This document shows, piece after piece, positions 54,106 to 62,959 of a stretch of 64,000 bases of DNA. The stretch spans positions 25,028-89,027 of the forward strand of contig NZ_PQBS01000008.1 of assembly GCF_002911695.1 (NCBI RefSeq). Reading direction: 5' to 3'. The stretch's first letter is position 1. Each line of letters starts with the position of its first letter. The notes under the pieces are model-generated. The model was not told the origin of the DNA. It saw only the letters and a program-made list of their open reading frames with translations, and searched no databases. Source of the stretch: Gracilimonas amylolytica (lineage in GTDB: Bacteria; Bacteroidota; Rhodothermia; Balneolales; Balneolaceae). The position numbers and the translations under genes were made by a program.

Positions 54106-56028
54106 TTAATCTGATTTATTTTCCAGTGTTTTCAGTAACCGGATCGTAATATTCATAAAATTTCCTTCTGTGATGATACCCACCAACCGACTGTTTTTTA
54201 CGACCGGCAGGCATCCGATCTGCTGATCTTTCATGATGGCCATCGCTTCCATGATGGAGGCTTCCGGATGAATGGTGATCGGATTTTGTATCATCACATC
54301 CGACACCGTTTTGGACCCCGTATCATTTGTTTTCTCTTCAGTCCTTGAATATTCCCTGAGCAGTTGCCTCATGGTTATCAACCCAATCAAATGCTTCTGA
54401 TCATCTTCAACCGGCAGGTACCTGATCTTACGCCAGTCAAGCAGGTTGGCCACAAATTCCAGGATATCATCTTTGCGAACGGTAAACAGATCTGTGGTCA
54501 TAAACTCTTCCACCATCAATTTGGAGGGCTTCCAATGCTCGAGATCCTCCACACGGGCCATTCCCCATTTATGAACCGGCTCCCCTTTGTTCTGATTTTT
54601 GATCATGGCATTGGTGATGGCCGATAACGCCTGTTCCTTGTTTCCGTCCTTAATCAATTTACCATACGATTTCACCACCCAGTATGATCCGGTTTGAGCG
54701 GTATCAGCCCGGTCTTCAATGATACTGAGATAGGTATCTATATCTGATGAATCGATATTCGCTTTATTAAGTCCGTTCCGGGCAATGGGTAGTAATTCTT
54801 CCTTGATCAATTCAACCGCAGTGATCTTTCGGTCTTTGGTCCACACAAATTTTGTATCGAGCCCCATTTTTGAAGCCGCAAAGAAATTCATACGGGCATT
54901 ATCGAAATCCATTTCCTGTGTTATATCGGGATACTCATCCTCAAAACCGTTCAGCAAGCCCAGCCAAAAGGCTGCATTGGCTACTTCATCCACTACGGTT
55001 GGACCTGATGGCAACACACGGTTTTCGATGCGAAGGTGTGGCTTTCCGTTACTGACCCCATAACAAGGCCGGTTCCATCGATAGACAGATGAGTTGTGCA
55101 CATTCAATGCCATCAGCTCAGGCGTCATACCTTTTTCCATCAGCTCTTCAACTTCTTCCTCGATCTCTGCACTAAGCATCACCCGATACCTTGAAATATC
55201 TTCTTTGTAGATATCCAGAATGCTGTTTTCCAGCCACTGATTACCAAAAGTGACACGGGGACTTGAGTCCCGCAAATGCTCCCCCACCTGTCGTGTATCA
55301 ATCGACTGATGAAATAAAGCCACCCGAGTTTCTGCCCAAAGTCGCTTACCAAACAGGATCGGAGAGTTTACAGCTGCCGCTAAAACGGGTGCCGTCACAG
55401 CCTGAGCAATATTATATCGGTTCACAAATTCAGAAGGTTTTACCTGTAAATGGACCTGAAATCCGGTATTACAGGCTTCCAGTAATGGAGAATCGAACTT
55501 CATCAGCAGTTCATCCATCCCCTGAATACGTAACTCAAATTCCTTCCCTCTCAGCTTATTGATAGCTTCACAAAGTGCCTCGTAACGCTTGAGTGGTGTG
55601 AGGTTCTCGATATCCACATCCATTTTACGGATGGTAGGCAGGATCCCAGTCAACAAGATATTGCCCCCCATCTCCCGCACGTTTTCCCTGACGTATTCAA
55701 CTTCTTTGTGGAGATTATTCTCCATTTGTGACAAACAATCACCTCCAAATTTCAGCGGGTCCATGTTGATCTCAAGGTTGAACAGAGCGAACTCCGTGGT
55801 ATAATTTCCCTCACCAAGCTTTTTTAGTACGTCCAACGATCGTGGAAAAACCTTGCCGTGTGCATCCACCATGCACAATTCCTGTTCTGCACCGATCCTC
55901 AGCGTGTCGGTTTCGAACCAGTTTTCATCCAGCATTTTTTGCAGGGCACGCAGATCCCGAAGCACATGCTTCATGAAGGTTTGGATCTGTTCATTATCGT
56001 CAGCAAGCTTTACGCGCTCTTCTCCCAT
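54106..56028 (-). CDS. glutamate-cysteine ligase family 2 (GCS2) domain fused to a CBS pair
   Basis: A 640-residue protein. Residues about 20-400 match the GCS2 family: 'IGAEQELCMVD' (metal Glu residues), 'EFALFNLEINMDPL', 'TGFQVHLQV', 'LRIENRVLPSGPT'. About 500-635 are two CBS domains ('VEEFMTTDLFTVRKDD', 'SDVMIQNPITIHPEASIMEA'), which usually bind adenine nucleotides and would regulate the enzyme. The GCS2 fold ligates an amine to a glutamate side chain using ATP. Cysteine as substrate is not shown. Directly before the aspartoacylase-like gene. Confidence 0.85.
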   Translation of the reverse strand: MGEERVKLADDNEQIQTFMKHVLRDLRALQKMLDENWFETDTLRIGAEQELCMVDAHGKVFPRSLDVLKKLGEGNYTTEFALFNLEINMDPLKFGGDCLSQMENNLHKEVEYVRENVREMGGNILLTGILPTIRKMDVDIENLTPLKRYEALCEAINKLRGKEFELRIQGMDELLMKFDSPLLEACNTGFQVHLQVKPSEFVNRYNIAQAVTAPVLAAAVNSPILFGKRLWAETRVALFHQSIDTRQVGEHLRDSSPRVTFGNQWLENSILDIYKEDISRYRVMLSAEIEEEVEELMEKGMTPELMALNVHNSSVYRWNRPCYGVSNGKPHLRIENRVLPSGPTVVDEVANAAFWLGLLNGFEDEYPDITQEMDFDNARMNFFAASKMGLDTKFVWTKDRKITAVELIKEELLPIARNGLNKANIDSSDIDTYLSIIEDRADTAQTGSYWVVKSYGKLIKDGNKEQALSAITNAMIKNQNKGEPVHKWGMARVEDLEHWKPSKLMVEEFMTTDLFTVRKDDILEFVANLLDWRKIRYLPVEDDQKHLIGLITMRQLLREYSRTEEKTNDTGSKTVSDVMIQNPITIHPEASIMEAMAIMKDQQIGCLPVVKNSRLVGIITEGNFMNITIRLLKTLENKSD

Positions 56029-56157
56029 TTCCTGATCAATTTGAGTGGTGTAGAACTACCCCACTAAATACCAATTTTGCCGGGGTATTTGCAAATTTTT
56101 TAGCCGGCCTGTTTTGAAACCTCTTAATGGGTCATTCATGAAGTTCTGCCTACTTTT

Positions 56158-58596
56158 TTACTGAATAGCATCCACATTTACATTTATCCGGACGGAGGAA
56201 CTCTTTCCTTTTGAAGCGGCATTATACACCTCAAACACCTTTTTAAGTAACATTTCTATATATGAACCGCCTTTTTCGGGCTCGATCTTTAGAGTCACTT
56301 CCCATATAAATTTTTTATTGAGCCATGGAATAGCGGCAGGTGAAGGTCCAAGAACAGGGATATCCGGCACCACCTGTTCAATCGATCGCTTCAAACTGTG
56401 CGCAGCTGTGTTCACCTGATGTTCTTTGCTTGATTTGATCTCAAACTTGATCAATCTGGAATATGGGGGATAGTACAAGGGTTTTCTAAACTCCATTTCC
56501 TGTCGTGCAAATCCGCGATGGTCGTGTTGTTTGGCAAATATCAGTGCCGGGTTTTCCGGCTGACGGGTTTGCAGGTAAACCGTTCCGGGTTTATCACCCC
56601 TTCCGGATCGGCCTGAAACCTGACTGAGTAACTGATACATCCGCTCCGTTGCCTGAAAGGATGGAAAAGCCAACTCTGTGTCGGCATTTACAACCCCGAC
56701 TACCGTTACATTTGGAAAATCGAGTCCCTTAGCCACCAGCTGAGTCCCGATCAGAATGTCTGCTTTACCTTCTCCGAACTCTTTAAGAATGCGTTCATGA
56801 GCTCCTTTCCTGGAGGTTGAATCCCGATCGAATCGAATAATATTGGCCTCCGGAAAAAACGTTTCAAGCTGTTCCTCCACATTCTGTGTACCCGATCCCT
56901 GTACTTTAAGGTTTGGGGAACCGCAATTTTCACAGTGAGTATCCTTTCTCCTGGCATAGCCGGTGTAGTGATCCATCAGCAAGTTTTTACGCTTATGGAA
57001 GGTCAGGCTGACCGAGCTCTCAGGGCTTTCAGGAATATGCCCGCAATCCTCACATTGAAGGTAACTGGCATAACCTCGGCGATTGTATAGCAAAATGATC
57101 TGCTCTTCTCGCTTCAAAGCCTCTTCTATGGCAATAAACAGCGACGCAGAAAACTCGCCCTTCATGGCTTTGCCCTTGTACTGCTTCAGGTCAACGATCT
57201 CAACTTCAGGCAACACAGCATTGGCATGGCGGTTTTTTAGTTCCAGCATGTCACATTTACTTTTGGCGGCCATGTTCAAAGCCTGCATGCTTGGGGTGGC
57301 CGAACCCATGATCACCACGGCGTTATTCTTCTGTGCTCGAACGATAGCTGTTTCCCGGGCATGGTACCTGGGCGCCGGATCCATTTGTTTGTATGAGCTG
57401 TCGTGTTCTTCATCTAATATGATGATTCCCAGATCCTGCACCGGAGCAAATACGGCTGAACGCGGCCCGATCGCGATCTTTTTCTTCCCTGAATTCAGGT
57501 CCTTCCAGGCCTGCAATCGTTCTGCGGCCGACATCCGGCTGTGTAATAATGCGATCTCATCACCAAAAATTCGATAAAACCTCGATACGGTCTGTGGTGT
57601 TAACGCGATCTCAGGTACCAGCACGATGCCCCCTTTCCCGGCTTCGATCACCTGCTTGAGAGCATGAATATAGACTTCCGTTTTGCCACTTCCGGTAATG
57701 CCAAACAACAGGTAATTGGCAAACTCATTCTTCTGAGTAGACTCACTGATCTTATCAAAAGCCTGTTTCTGATCTTCATTCAGCGTTTTGATGGATCCGG
57801 GATCAAACTCCAGACCCTGTATATCGGACTTTTTGTCCACTTCCCGGAATGAGATCCATCCCTCATCCTGCAATTTTCTGATACTGTACGAATTGAACAG
57901 GGGATCATCCGGCAGGTCAGACTGTCGAACCGGGATCAAGGATGAGATCTCAGACAGGGCTTTGGTCCATTTCAGGGATTCATTGACCTCCTCACTATCC
58001 AAAAATTCATTGGCAACTTTCGCTGATTTCCCTTTTGCCCAGATCCACTCTCTTTCCGTTGTGACCGAAACTTTCAGATCCGGTTCTTCCCAGATCTCGA
58101 TCATTTTATCTTTTAATAATTTCTTGAAAACTTTATTTAACCCCGTTCCCTTCCAGCGTTTTTTGGCTTCATCCAGGGTGGTCTTGTTTTCACTTAGTTC
58201 GGTGATTATCTCTTGTTCATCTTCAGTCAGACCATCCTTACTCACCTTATCTGTTACATTCAGGTATTTTCTGGATACAAAGTTGAGTCCTGCAGGAAGA
58301 GCGGCTTGTATGGTTTCTCCCCAGCTGGCATAGTAAAATTTTGAGATCCAACCGGTCAGCTCCAATAACTCTTTGGAAAGCAGCGGTTCTTTGTCCAGTA
58401 TCTTTCGAACCGGCTTGGTCTTAAATGAAGAGACCTTATTATGTACCCGAACAATAACTCCGATCGCATAAAAATTCCGAAATGGGATCCACACCCGTTG
58501 TCCTTCCTGAACGTGGGGTTCAAGCTCATCGGGAACATGATACGTAAACTGCCTGCGAACAGCCGCCGGAAGAGCAACATCAACAAATGTGGACAA
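56158..58596 (-). CDS. priA: primosomal helicase PriA, with only one of two zinc sites
   Basis: An 812-residue 3'-5' helicase that restarts stalled replication forks, read from TTG 58596. DNA-binding N-terminus, helicase motif I 'FGITGSGKTEVYIHAL', motif II 'ILDEEHDSSYKQ', 'SATPSMQAL', 'NRRGYASYLQCEDCG' and 'QVSGRSGRGDKPG' are all present. In the zinc module only pairs 1 and 4 remain (C515/C518 and C555/C558). Pairs 2 and 3 are replaced by Ser524/Ser527 and Asp542/Thr545. In E. coli PriA pairs 1+4 hold one zinc and 2+3 the other, so one whole site is gone. Confidence 0.95.
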   Translation of the reverse strand: MSTFVDVALPAAVRRQFTYHVPDELEPHVQEGQRVWIPFRNFYAIGVIVRVHNKVSSFKTKPVRKILDKEPLLSKELLELTGWISKFYYASWGETIQAALPAGLNFVSRKYLNVTDKVSKDGLTEDEQEIITELSENKTTLDEAKKRWKGTGLNKVFKKLLKDKMIEIWEEPDLKVSVTTEREWIWAKGKSAKVANEFLDSEEVNESLKWTKALSEISSLIPVRQSDLPDDPLFNSYSIRKLQDEGWISFREVDKKSDIQGLEFDPGSIKTLNEDQKQAFDKISESTQKNEFANYLLFGITGSGKTEVYIHALKQVIEAGKGGIVLVPEIALTPQTVSRFYRIFGDEIALLHSRMSAAERLQAWKDLNSGKKKIAIGPRSAVFAPVQDLGIIILDEEHDSSYKQMDPAPRYHARETAIVRAQKNNAVVIMGSATPSMQALNMAAKSKCDMLELKNRHANAVLPEVEIVDLKQYKGKAMKGEFSASLFIAIEEALKREEQIILLYNRRGYASYLQCEDCGHIPESPESSVSLTFHKRKNLLMDHYTGYARRKDTHCENCGSPNLKVQGSGTQNVEEQLETFFPEANIIRFDRDSTSRKGAHERILKEFGEGKADILIGTQLVAKGLDFPNVTVVGVVNADTELAFPSFQATERMYQLLSQVSGRSGRGDKPGTVYLQTRQPENPALIFAKQHDHRGFARQEMEFRKPLYYPPYSRLIKFEIKSSKEHQVNTAAHSLKRSIEQVVPDIPVLGPSPAAIPWLNKKFIWEVTLKIEPEKGGSYIEMLLKKVFEVYNAASKGKSSSVRINVNVDAIQ

Positions 58597-58673
58597 AACG
58601 CCGGATCTGGTTTGGAATTAATTTTGAAACGAAAGCTTATCCAATTTTCCACCCCGAATCAAACGATTTATAC

Positions 58674-58690
58674 GAACATTGAACATTCAA
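58674..58690 (+). repeat. inverted repeat, left end of four-helix-bundle cassette
   Basis: GAACATTGAACATTCAA, perfectly inverted at 59104-59120. The first repeat is followed by a partly related GAACATTCAATGTTT at 58695-58709. Together the repeats bound a 447-bp unit containing just one gene. Confidence 0.75.
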
Positions 58691-58710
58691 CTCTGAACAT
58701 TCAATGTTTA

Positions 58711-59091
58711 TCACTTGGTCTTCATATTCTGTTTTGCTGTACTAATGCTTTTCACAAAAATTGAAATTAGTTCCTCACACTCAGCTAGTAAATCATCAAG
58801 CAATTGATCTTTTAATAAGGGTTTCCTCTTAATGATCTTCATACATGTTGATGACTCTCTTAGCTCTTTCAATGCTATCTTAAATTTATGGACAAAATCT
58901 TTTCTAGATTCAGCACTTTTTGCCTCTGAGTAATGAAATGCTGGAGACGTACCACTCCGAACCAATTGATTTGCAAAATACTTCCCTGTGTAAGACTTTG
59001 GAAGCTTCTCAATTAAACTGATGATATTAATCGAAAATCTGATCAACCTATCCTCAAGATCATATACTCTTTTTGTACTGTTATTTTCCAT
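58711..59091 (-). CDS. four-helix-bundle protein (23S rRNA intervening-sequence type)
   Basis: A 126-residue protein from ATG 59091 (a TTG at 59115 lies inside the inverted repeat). It matches the four-helix-bundle/S23 family: 'VYDLEDRLIRFSINII', 'GKYFANQLVRSGTSPAFHYSEA' (by position about 34-55) with the signature S-G-T-S-x-A-x2-Y-x-E-A, then 'KFKIALKELRES'. Relatives are encoded inside 23S rRNA intervening sequences and as lone cassettes. Its small basic form suggests RNA or DNA binding, but the function is unknown. The gene fills a 447-bp unit bounded by 17-bp inverted repeats. Confidence 0.85.
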   Translation of the reverse strand: MENNSTKRVYDLEDRLIRFSINIISLIEKLPKSYTGKYFANQLVRSGTSPAFHYSEAKSAESRKDFVHKFKIALKELRESSTCMKIIKRKPLLKDQLLDDLLAECEELISIFVKSISTAKQNMKTK

Positions 59092-59103
59092 TTTACTTTT
59101 GAT

Positions 59104-59120
59104 TTGAATGTTCAATGTTC
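59104..59120 (-). repeat. inverted repeat, right end of four-helix-bundle cassette
   Basis: TTGAATGTTCAATGTTC, the exact reverse complement of 58674-58690. It ends 2 bp before the stop codon of comM/yifB (59122), so the cassette sits tightly between priA and comM. No target duplication is obvious. Confidence 0.75.
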
Positions 59121-59121
59121 C

Positions 59122-60663
59122 TCACCCCAACCATCCTTCTCTATCCAGACTTCGATACTGAATGGCTTCGGCTACATGGTTCGATTTAATGTTTTCAGAG
59201 TGATCCAGGTCGGCGATCGTTCTTGAGACTTTGAGTATGCGATCATAGGCACGAGCGGACAGACCGAGCGTTGTGATGGCTTTTTTGAGGATCTGTGATC
59301 CGGTTTCATCCAGTTTGCACATTTTGCGAACCATACGCGTACTCATTTGGGCATTACTGTACACTCCCTTCACTCCCATAAAGCGCTTTGACTGAATATC
59401 TCGAGCCTTTATCACCCGCTCCCGAATATCATTGGACGATTCACCTTTAGCCTTACCTGATAGTTCCTCATAACTCACTTTATGCACTTCAATATGCAAG
59501 TCTATCCGATCCAGAAGCGGACCACTGATCTTACTTAAGTACCGCTGCATTTGTTGAGAGGTAGTACCACCCATATCATTAGGGTCATACCAGTCACCTG
59601 AAGGAGATGGGTTCATGGAAGCTACCAGCATCACGCGACTTGGATAGGTCACACTCATCCGTGCCCTCGAAATAGAGACAAAGCCATCTTCCAACGGTTG
59701 TCGCATCACCTCCAAAGCACTGCGTTTGAATTCAGGCAATTCATCCAGAAACAGCACCCCATTGTGAGCCATTGAGATCTCCCCGGGCATCGGGATGCTT
59801 CCTCCCCCGACCAAAGCCACATCAGACACCGTGTGGTGCGGCGACCGAAACTGCCGATCAGTGATCAACGCTTTACCCGATTCCAATATACCTGAAACGG
59901 AATGGATCTTGGTTGTTTCGAGGGCTTCATCCAAAGTTAGTGGTGGTAAAATAGTTGGAATGCGCCGGGCCATCATAGTTTTTCCTGAGCCGGGAGGTCC
60001 CACCATCACCACATTATGTGAACCGGCTGCTGCGATCTCCAAGGCTCGTTTTACATTTTCTTGTCCACGCACATCACTGAAATCCAGTGGATTGTGTTTT
60101 CCGTTCTGATGAAAATACTCCTGAACATTACTTCTGAGCGGATCCATGCTGCCCCTGTTTTCAAGCCAGTCCTTTACCTGATTTAAATGTTCAAACGGAA
60201 ACACCTCGACCCCCTCAACCACTGCGGCTTCTCCCCCATTTTCTTTAGGCACTACCAGATATTTGAACCCTTTTTTAGCGGCTTCAACGGCAACCGGCAA
60301 TACCCCTTTTACCGGACGGATCTTGCCATCCAGTGCCAGCTCACCCAGCATTACCGTATCATCCAGTTTATTGGTGTGAAGCTGACCTGACATATTCAGG
60401 ATACCCACGGCGATCGGCAGATCGAATCCGTTACCTTCCTTTGGAAGATCGGCCGGGGCCAGGTTTACGGTGATCCTGCCCAGCGGATAGTAAGAACCGG
60501 TGTTTCGAATGGCAGCCTCAACCCGGTCGCGTGATTCCTTGACCGCCCGGTCAGGCAATCCAACCAAAAAATAGGCAACCATCCCGTTGGTATGATGGGT
60601 TTCTACGTCAATGATCTTTGCATCTACACCGACGGTGGATGCACAATAAACTCTTGAAAGCAT
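59122..60663 (-). CDS. comM: YifB/ComM family Mg-chelatase-like AAA ATPase
   Basis: A 513-residue ATPase from ATG 60663, which gives the conserved '[20 protein letters not shown]' start; the longer frame from 60741 is not supported. ChlI-like N-terminal Lon-type domain (about 20-160, '[20 protein letters not shown]'), then Walker A '[16 protein letters not shown]', Walker B 'LFLDELPEF', arginine finger region, and C-terminal Mg-chelatase domain. In competent bacteria ComM is a branch-migration helicase for recombination of transforming DNA. Divergent from the DUF4342 gene. Confidence 0.93.
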   Translation of the reverse strand: MLSRVYCASTVGVDAKIIDVETHHTNGMVAYFLVGLPDRAVKESRDRVEAAIRNTGSYYPLGRITVNLAPADLPKEGNGFDLPIAVGILNMSGQLHTNKLDDTVMLGELALDGKIRPVKGVLPVAVEAAKKGFKYLVVPKENGGEAAVVEGVEVFPFEHLNQVKDWLENRGSMDPLRSNVQEYFHQNGKHNPLDFSDVRGQENVKRALEIAAAGSHNVVMVGPPGSGKTMMARRIPTILPPLTLDEALETTKIHSVSGILESGKALITDRQFRSPHHTVSDVALVGGGSIPMPGEISMAHNGVLFLDELPEFKRSALEVMRQPLEDGFVSISRARMSVTYPSRVMLVASMNPSPSGDWYDPNDMGGTTSQQMQRYLSKISGPLLDRIDLHIEVHKVSYEELSGKAKGESSNDIRERVIKARDIQSKRFMGVKGVYSNAQMSTRMVRKMCKLDETGSQILKKAITTLGLSARAYDRILKVSRTIADLDHSENIKSNHVAEAIQYRSLDREGWLG

Positions 60664-60755
60664 GTTTTGTACCTGAATCTTTTTTATTCTCTTTACGTAG
60701 TTAGAGCGGTGGGAAAGCAAATCCTTACAAAAAATTTTCATAAATCATACATATC

Positions 60756-61208
60756 ATGAAAAAAGAAGAAGCTAAATCCAAGGCAAAAACGATCTATCAG
60801 GAGATACAGGGCGGTGTTAATGAAGTGATCAGTCAGATCCGAAAAATGATCAAAGAAGGAAGTGCCCGTAAGCTTATCATCAAGAACAAAGAAGGAGAGA
60901 TCAAGTTTCAGACGAACCTGACAATGGGTGTGGGCGGTGTGACCCTGGCAGCAGCTATGGCTCCGGTTATTTCAGCGATCGGTATGTTTGCGATGTTCAT
61001 CAACGATTATCAGATCATCGTGGAGAGGGAAGTCACCGACGAAGACGAATATTCAGTAGATGCCGAATTCATTGATATAAAGGATGAAGACGAAGAAGAG
61101 GAAACTGAGACTGATACAGCAAAGAAAACAAAGTCTAAATCTGACTCAGATCCTAAAAAAGAAGAAGAGAAAGACGAAAAAACGGTAGGTAAAAAGAAAA
61201 GTGATTAA
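60756..61208 (+). CDS. DUF4342 domain protein
   Basis: A 150-residue protein. Residues about 10-90 match DUF4342: a helical N-terminus, 'VNEVISQIRKMIKEGSARKL', 'IKNKEGEIKFQTNLTMGVGG' (by position), and a hydrophobic segment with 'AAAMAPVISAIGMFAMFI' that could be membrane-associated. The last ~55 residues are a disordered tail of alternating acidic and basic runs. Function unknown. Divergent from comM, convergent with trxB. Confidence 0.85.
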   Translation: MKKEEAKSKAKTIYQEIQGGVNEVISQIRKMIKEGSARKLIIKNKEGEIKFQTNLTMGVGGVTLAAAMAPVISAIGMFAMFINDYQIIVEREVTDEDEYSVDAEFIDIKDEDEEEETETDTAKKTKSKSDSDPKKEEEKDEKTVGKKKSD

Positions 61209-61218
61209 GTAATGAGTA

Positions 61219-61252
61219 ATGAAGTGAGTTTTAAAAAATCGACTCACTTCAT
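61219..61252. terminator. bidirectional terminator between DUF4342 gene and trxB
   Basis: ATGAAGTGAGT and ACTCACTTCAT form an 11-bp perfect stem around a 12-nt loop with TTTTAAAAAA. Placed between convergent genes. T runs outside the stem are weak. Confidence 0.7.
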
Positions 61253-61275
61253 CACTTTCTCACTTATCAATTCAA

Positions 61276-62253
61276 TTATTTCCAATGTGACTCGGCAATA
61301 GCTTCTCTGCTTTCCAGCTCTCCGAGATAGCGCTCAGCATCCAAAGCCGCCTTACATCCGGTTCCGGCCGCAGTAATTGCCTGCCGGTAAACCGCATCCA
61401 TAGCGTCACCACAGGCAAATAGTCCGGGTTGGTCCGTTTCTGTTGATTGTGCTTTAGTCTGAATATATCCCACATCATCCATCTCAACCACACCTTTGAA
61501 GAGATCGGTATTAGGCTTGTGCCCAATGGCTACAAAAACACCGGTTACATCATCAAGGGTAGTAACTTCATTTGTATTCCGGTTTTTGACTTTGGCTCCT
61601 TCCACAACATTGTCACCCAGGACCTCAACCAGCTCACTGTCCCACATGAATTCGATCTTATCGTTGTTAAAGGCGCGCTGTTGCATGGTTTTGGAGGCAC
61701 GTAATTCATCACGGCGATGTACAACCGTAACCTTACTGGCAAACTTGGTTAGAAATGTGGCCTCTTCCATCGCAGTATCTCCACCTCCGATCACAAGAAC
61801 ATGCTGATCCCGGAAAAAGGCACCGTCACAGGTTGCACAAGCAGATACACCTTTACCGCGCAGTTTTTGCTCACTTGGCAAGTGCAGCCATTTCGCCGAT
61901 GCTCCGGTAGAAGCGATCACGGAGTGGGCAAAGATCTCCACATTATCATCAATGGTGAGGATATATGGCTTTTGGCTGAAATCAATATTCGTCACCATTC
62001 CGTAACGGCAATCGGCCCCGAACCGAGTGGCTTGCTCACGAAAATCCTGCATCATTTGTGGGCCCATTACTCCTTCAGGATAACCGGGAAAGTTTTCAAC
62101 ATCAGTGGTGGTCATAAGCTGTCCACCGGGTTCCGGTCCCTCAAAAACGATCGGTTTCAGGTCGGCACGAGCTGCATAAAGTGCCGCTGTTAATCCGGCC
62201 GGACCACTTCCAACGATTACAACTTTGAATGTTTTTCCTGCAATATCTTCCAT
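61276..62253 (-). CDS. trxB: thioredoxin reductase
   Basis: A 325-residue flavoenzyme of the low-molecular-weight type. FAD motif 'VVIVGSGPAGLTAALYAAR' at the start, the redox pair Cys139/Cys142 in 'SACATCDGAFF', NADPH motif 'VLVIGGGDTAMEEA', and FAD closing motif 'GLFACGDAMD'. It reduces thioredoxin with NADPH. A thioredoxin gene is not adjacent. A good candidate start (ATG 62253). Full length. Confidence 0.96.
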   Translation of the reverse strand: MEDIAGKTFKVVIVGSGPAGLTAALYAARADLKPIVFEGPEPGGQLMTTTDVENFPGYPEGVMGPQMMQDFREQATRFGADCRYGMVTNIDFSQKPYILTIDDNVEIFAHSVIASTGASAKWLHLPSEQKLRGKGVSACATCDGAFFRDQHVLVIGGGDTAMEEATFLTKFASKVTVVHRRDELRASKTMQQRAFNNDKIEFMWDSELVEVLGDNVVEGAKVKNRNTNEVTTLDDVTGVFVAIGHKPNTDLFKGVVEMDDVGYIQTKAQSTETDQPGLFACGDAMDAVYRQAITAAGTGCKAALDAERYLGELESREAIAESHWK

Positions 62254-62769
62254 AATAATTTCCTTATTTAATTCAGCTTTAATTATAAGGTTTAATCAGC
62301 AAAATAACCCCTCAAATTATCCTATCTAAATCATAGACTTTGCTTATTCCGGATTCATTGTTTCTTCATTTATTATACAAACAATCAAGCTTATAGAAAC
62401 TACTTCCTTTTCATCCTTAGAATTCAGGGCAGGCGAAAAGACCTACTTCCCAGCAGGCGGATGAGGTTGACAAGTGGAATATCCAAAACTCAACAAGGAA
62501 TAATGAGTATCGAACTAAATCCTGTAGAATGTTTTCTAATCCTGTAAATCCCGGTTCAAAACAAGATAGTAACTAAAGATTTTACTGCACTACCGATTTA
62601 CCAGGCATAACATAAAAGGCGTCCTTCTCCTTGAGAAGTAGAAGACCTACCTCAATCGGCAGGCAGGCAAATGAGGTCGTGAAAAGGATAATTCAGGCTG
62701 TGCGGATCCTTCTCCCGAATGCTCTGTTAGACTTTAAGTATTGAGAAAGGCAGTCAACTCTGCTTTTTT
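62254..62769. other. intergenic stretch with two related palindromic segments
   Basis: About 500 bp without a convincing gene. Two related segments are present: 62440-62469 and 62643-62679, both beginning AGACCTAC(C/T)T and reaching a GATGAGGTTG or AATGAGGTCG end with GGCAGGC-like centres. The second forms ACCTCA..TGAGGT and is preceded by CTTCTC-CTT-GAGAAG (62624-62638). These look like REP-like non-coding repeats or insertion scars. The trxB promoter should lie near 62254-62340. The left end of the IS110 element is probably somewhere in the last 100 bp. Confidence 0.5.
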
Positions 62770-62914
62770 ATAATACCAGCGAGCCGGAGACAGGCTAACC
62801 GAGTGTGTCGAGCAGAACTCGAAATCCCGAATCAGCCCCTCCGGCTTCGGTATTATCCAAACCTAAATAGCATGCTAGTAAAACACTACGAACAGAGTCA
62901 GGTCCGATAATACC
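62770..62914 (+). ncRNA. candidate bridge RNA of the IS110 element
   Basis: Directly upstream of the transposase lies a folded segment. ATAATACC (62770-62777) pairs with GGTATTAT (62849-62856), and GCCGGAG (62783-62789) with CTCCGGC (62839-62845), separated by an internal loop. Inside, GGCT (62793-62796) can pair with AGCC (62834-62837) and CGAGT (62800-62804) with ACTCG (62817-62821), leaving unpaired loops. ATAATACC recurs at 62907-62914 and could compete for GGTATTAT. IS110 elements encode a bridge RNA in this position with target- and donor-binding internal loops. Exact ends are not known. Confidence 0.5.
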
Positions 62915-62959
62915 TAGCTGGCATACGTCATTAAGGTTAATCAAACATGAGGATTTTTT

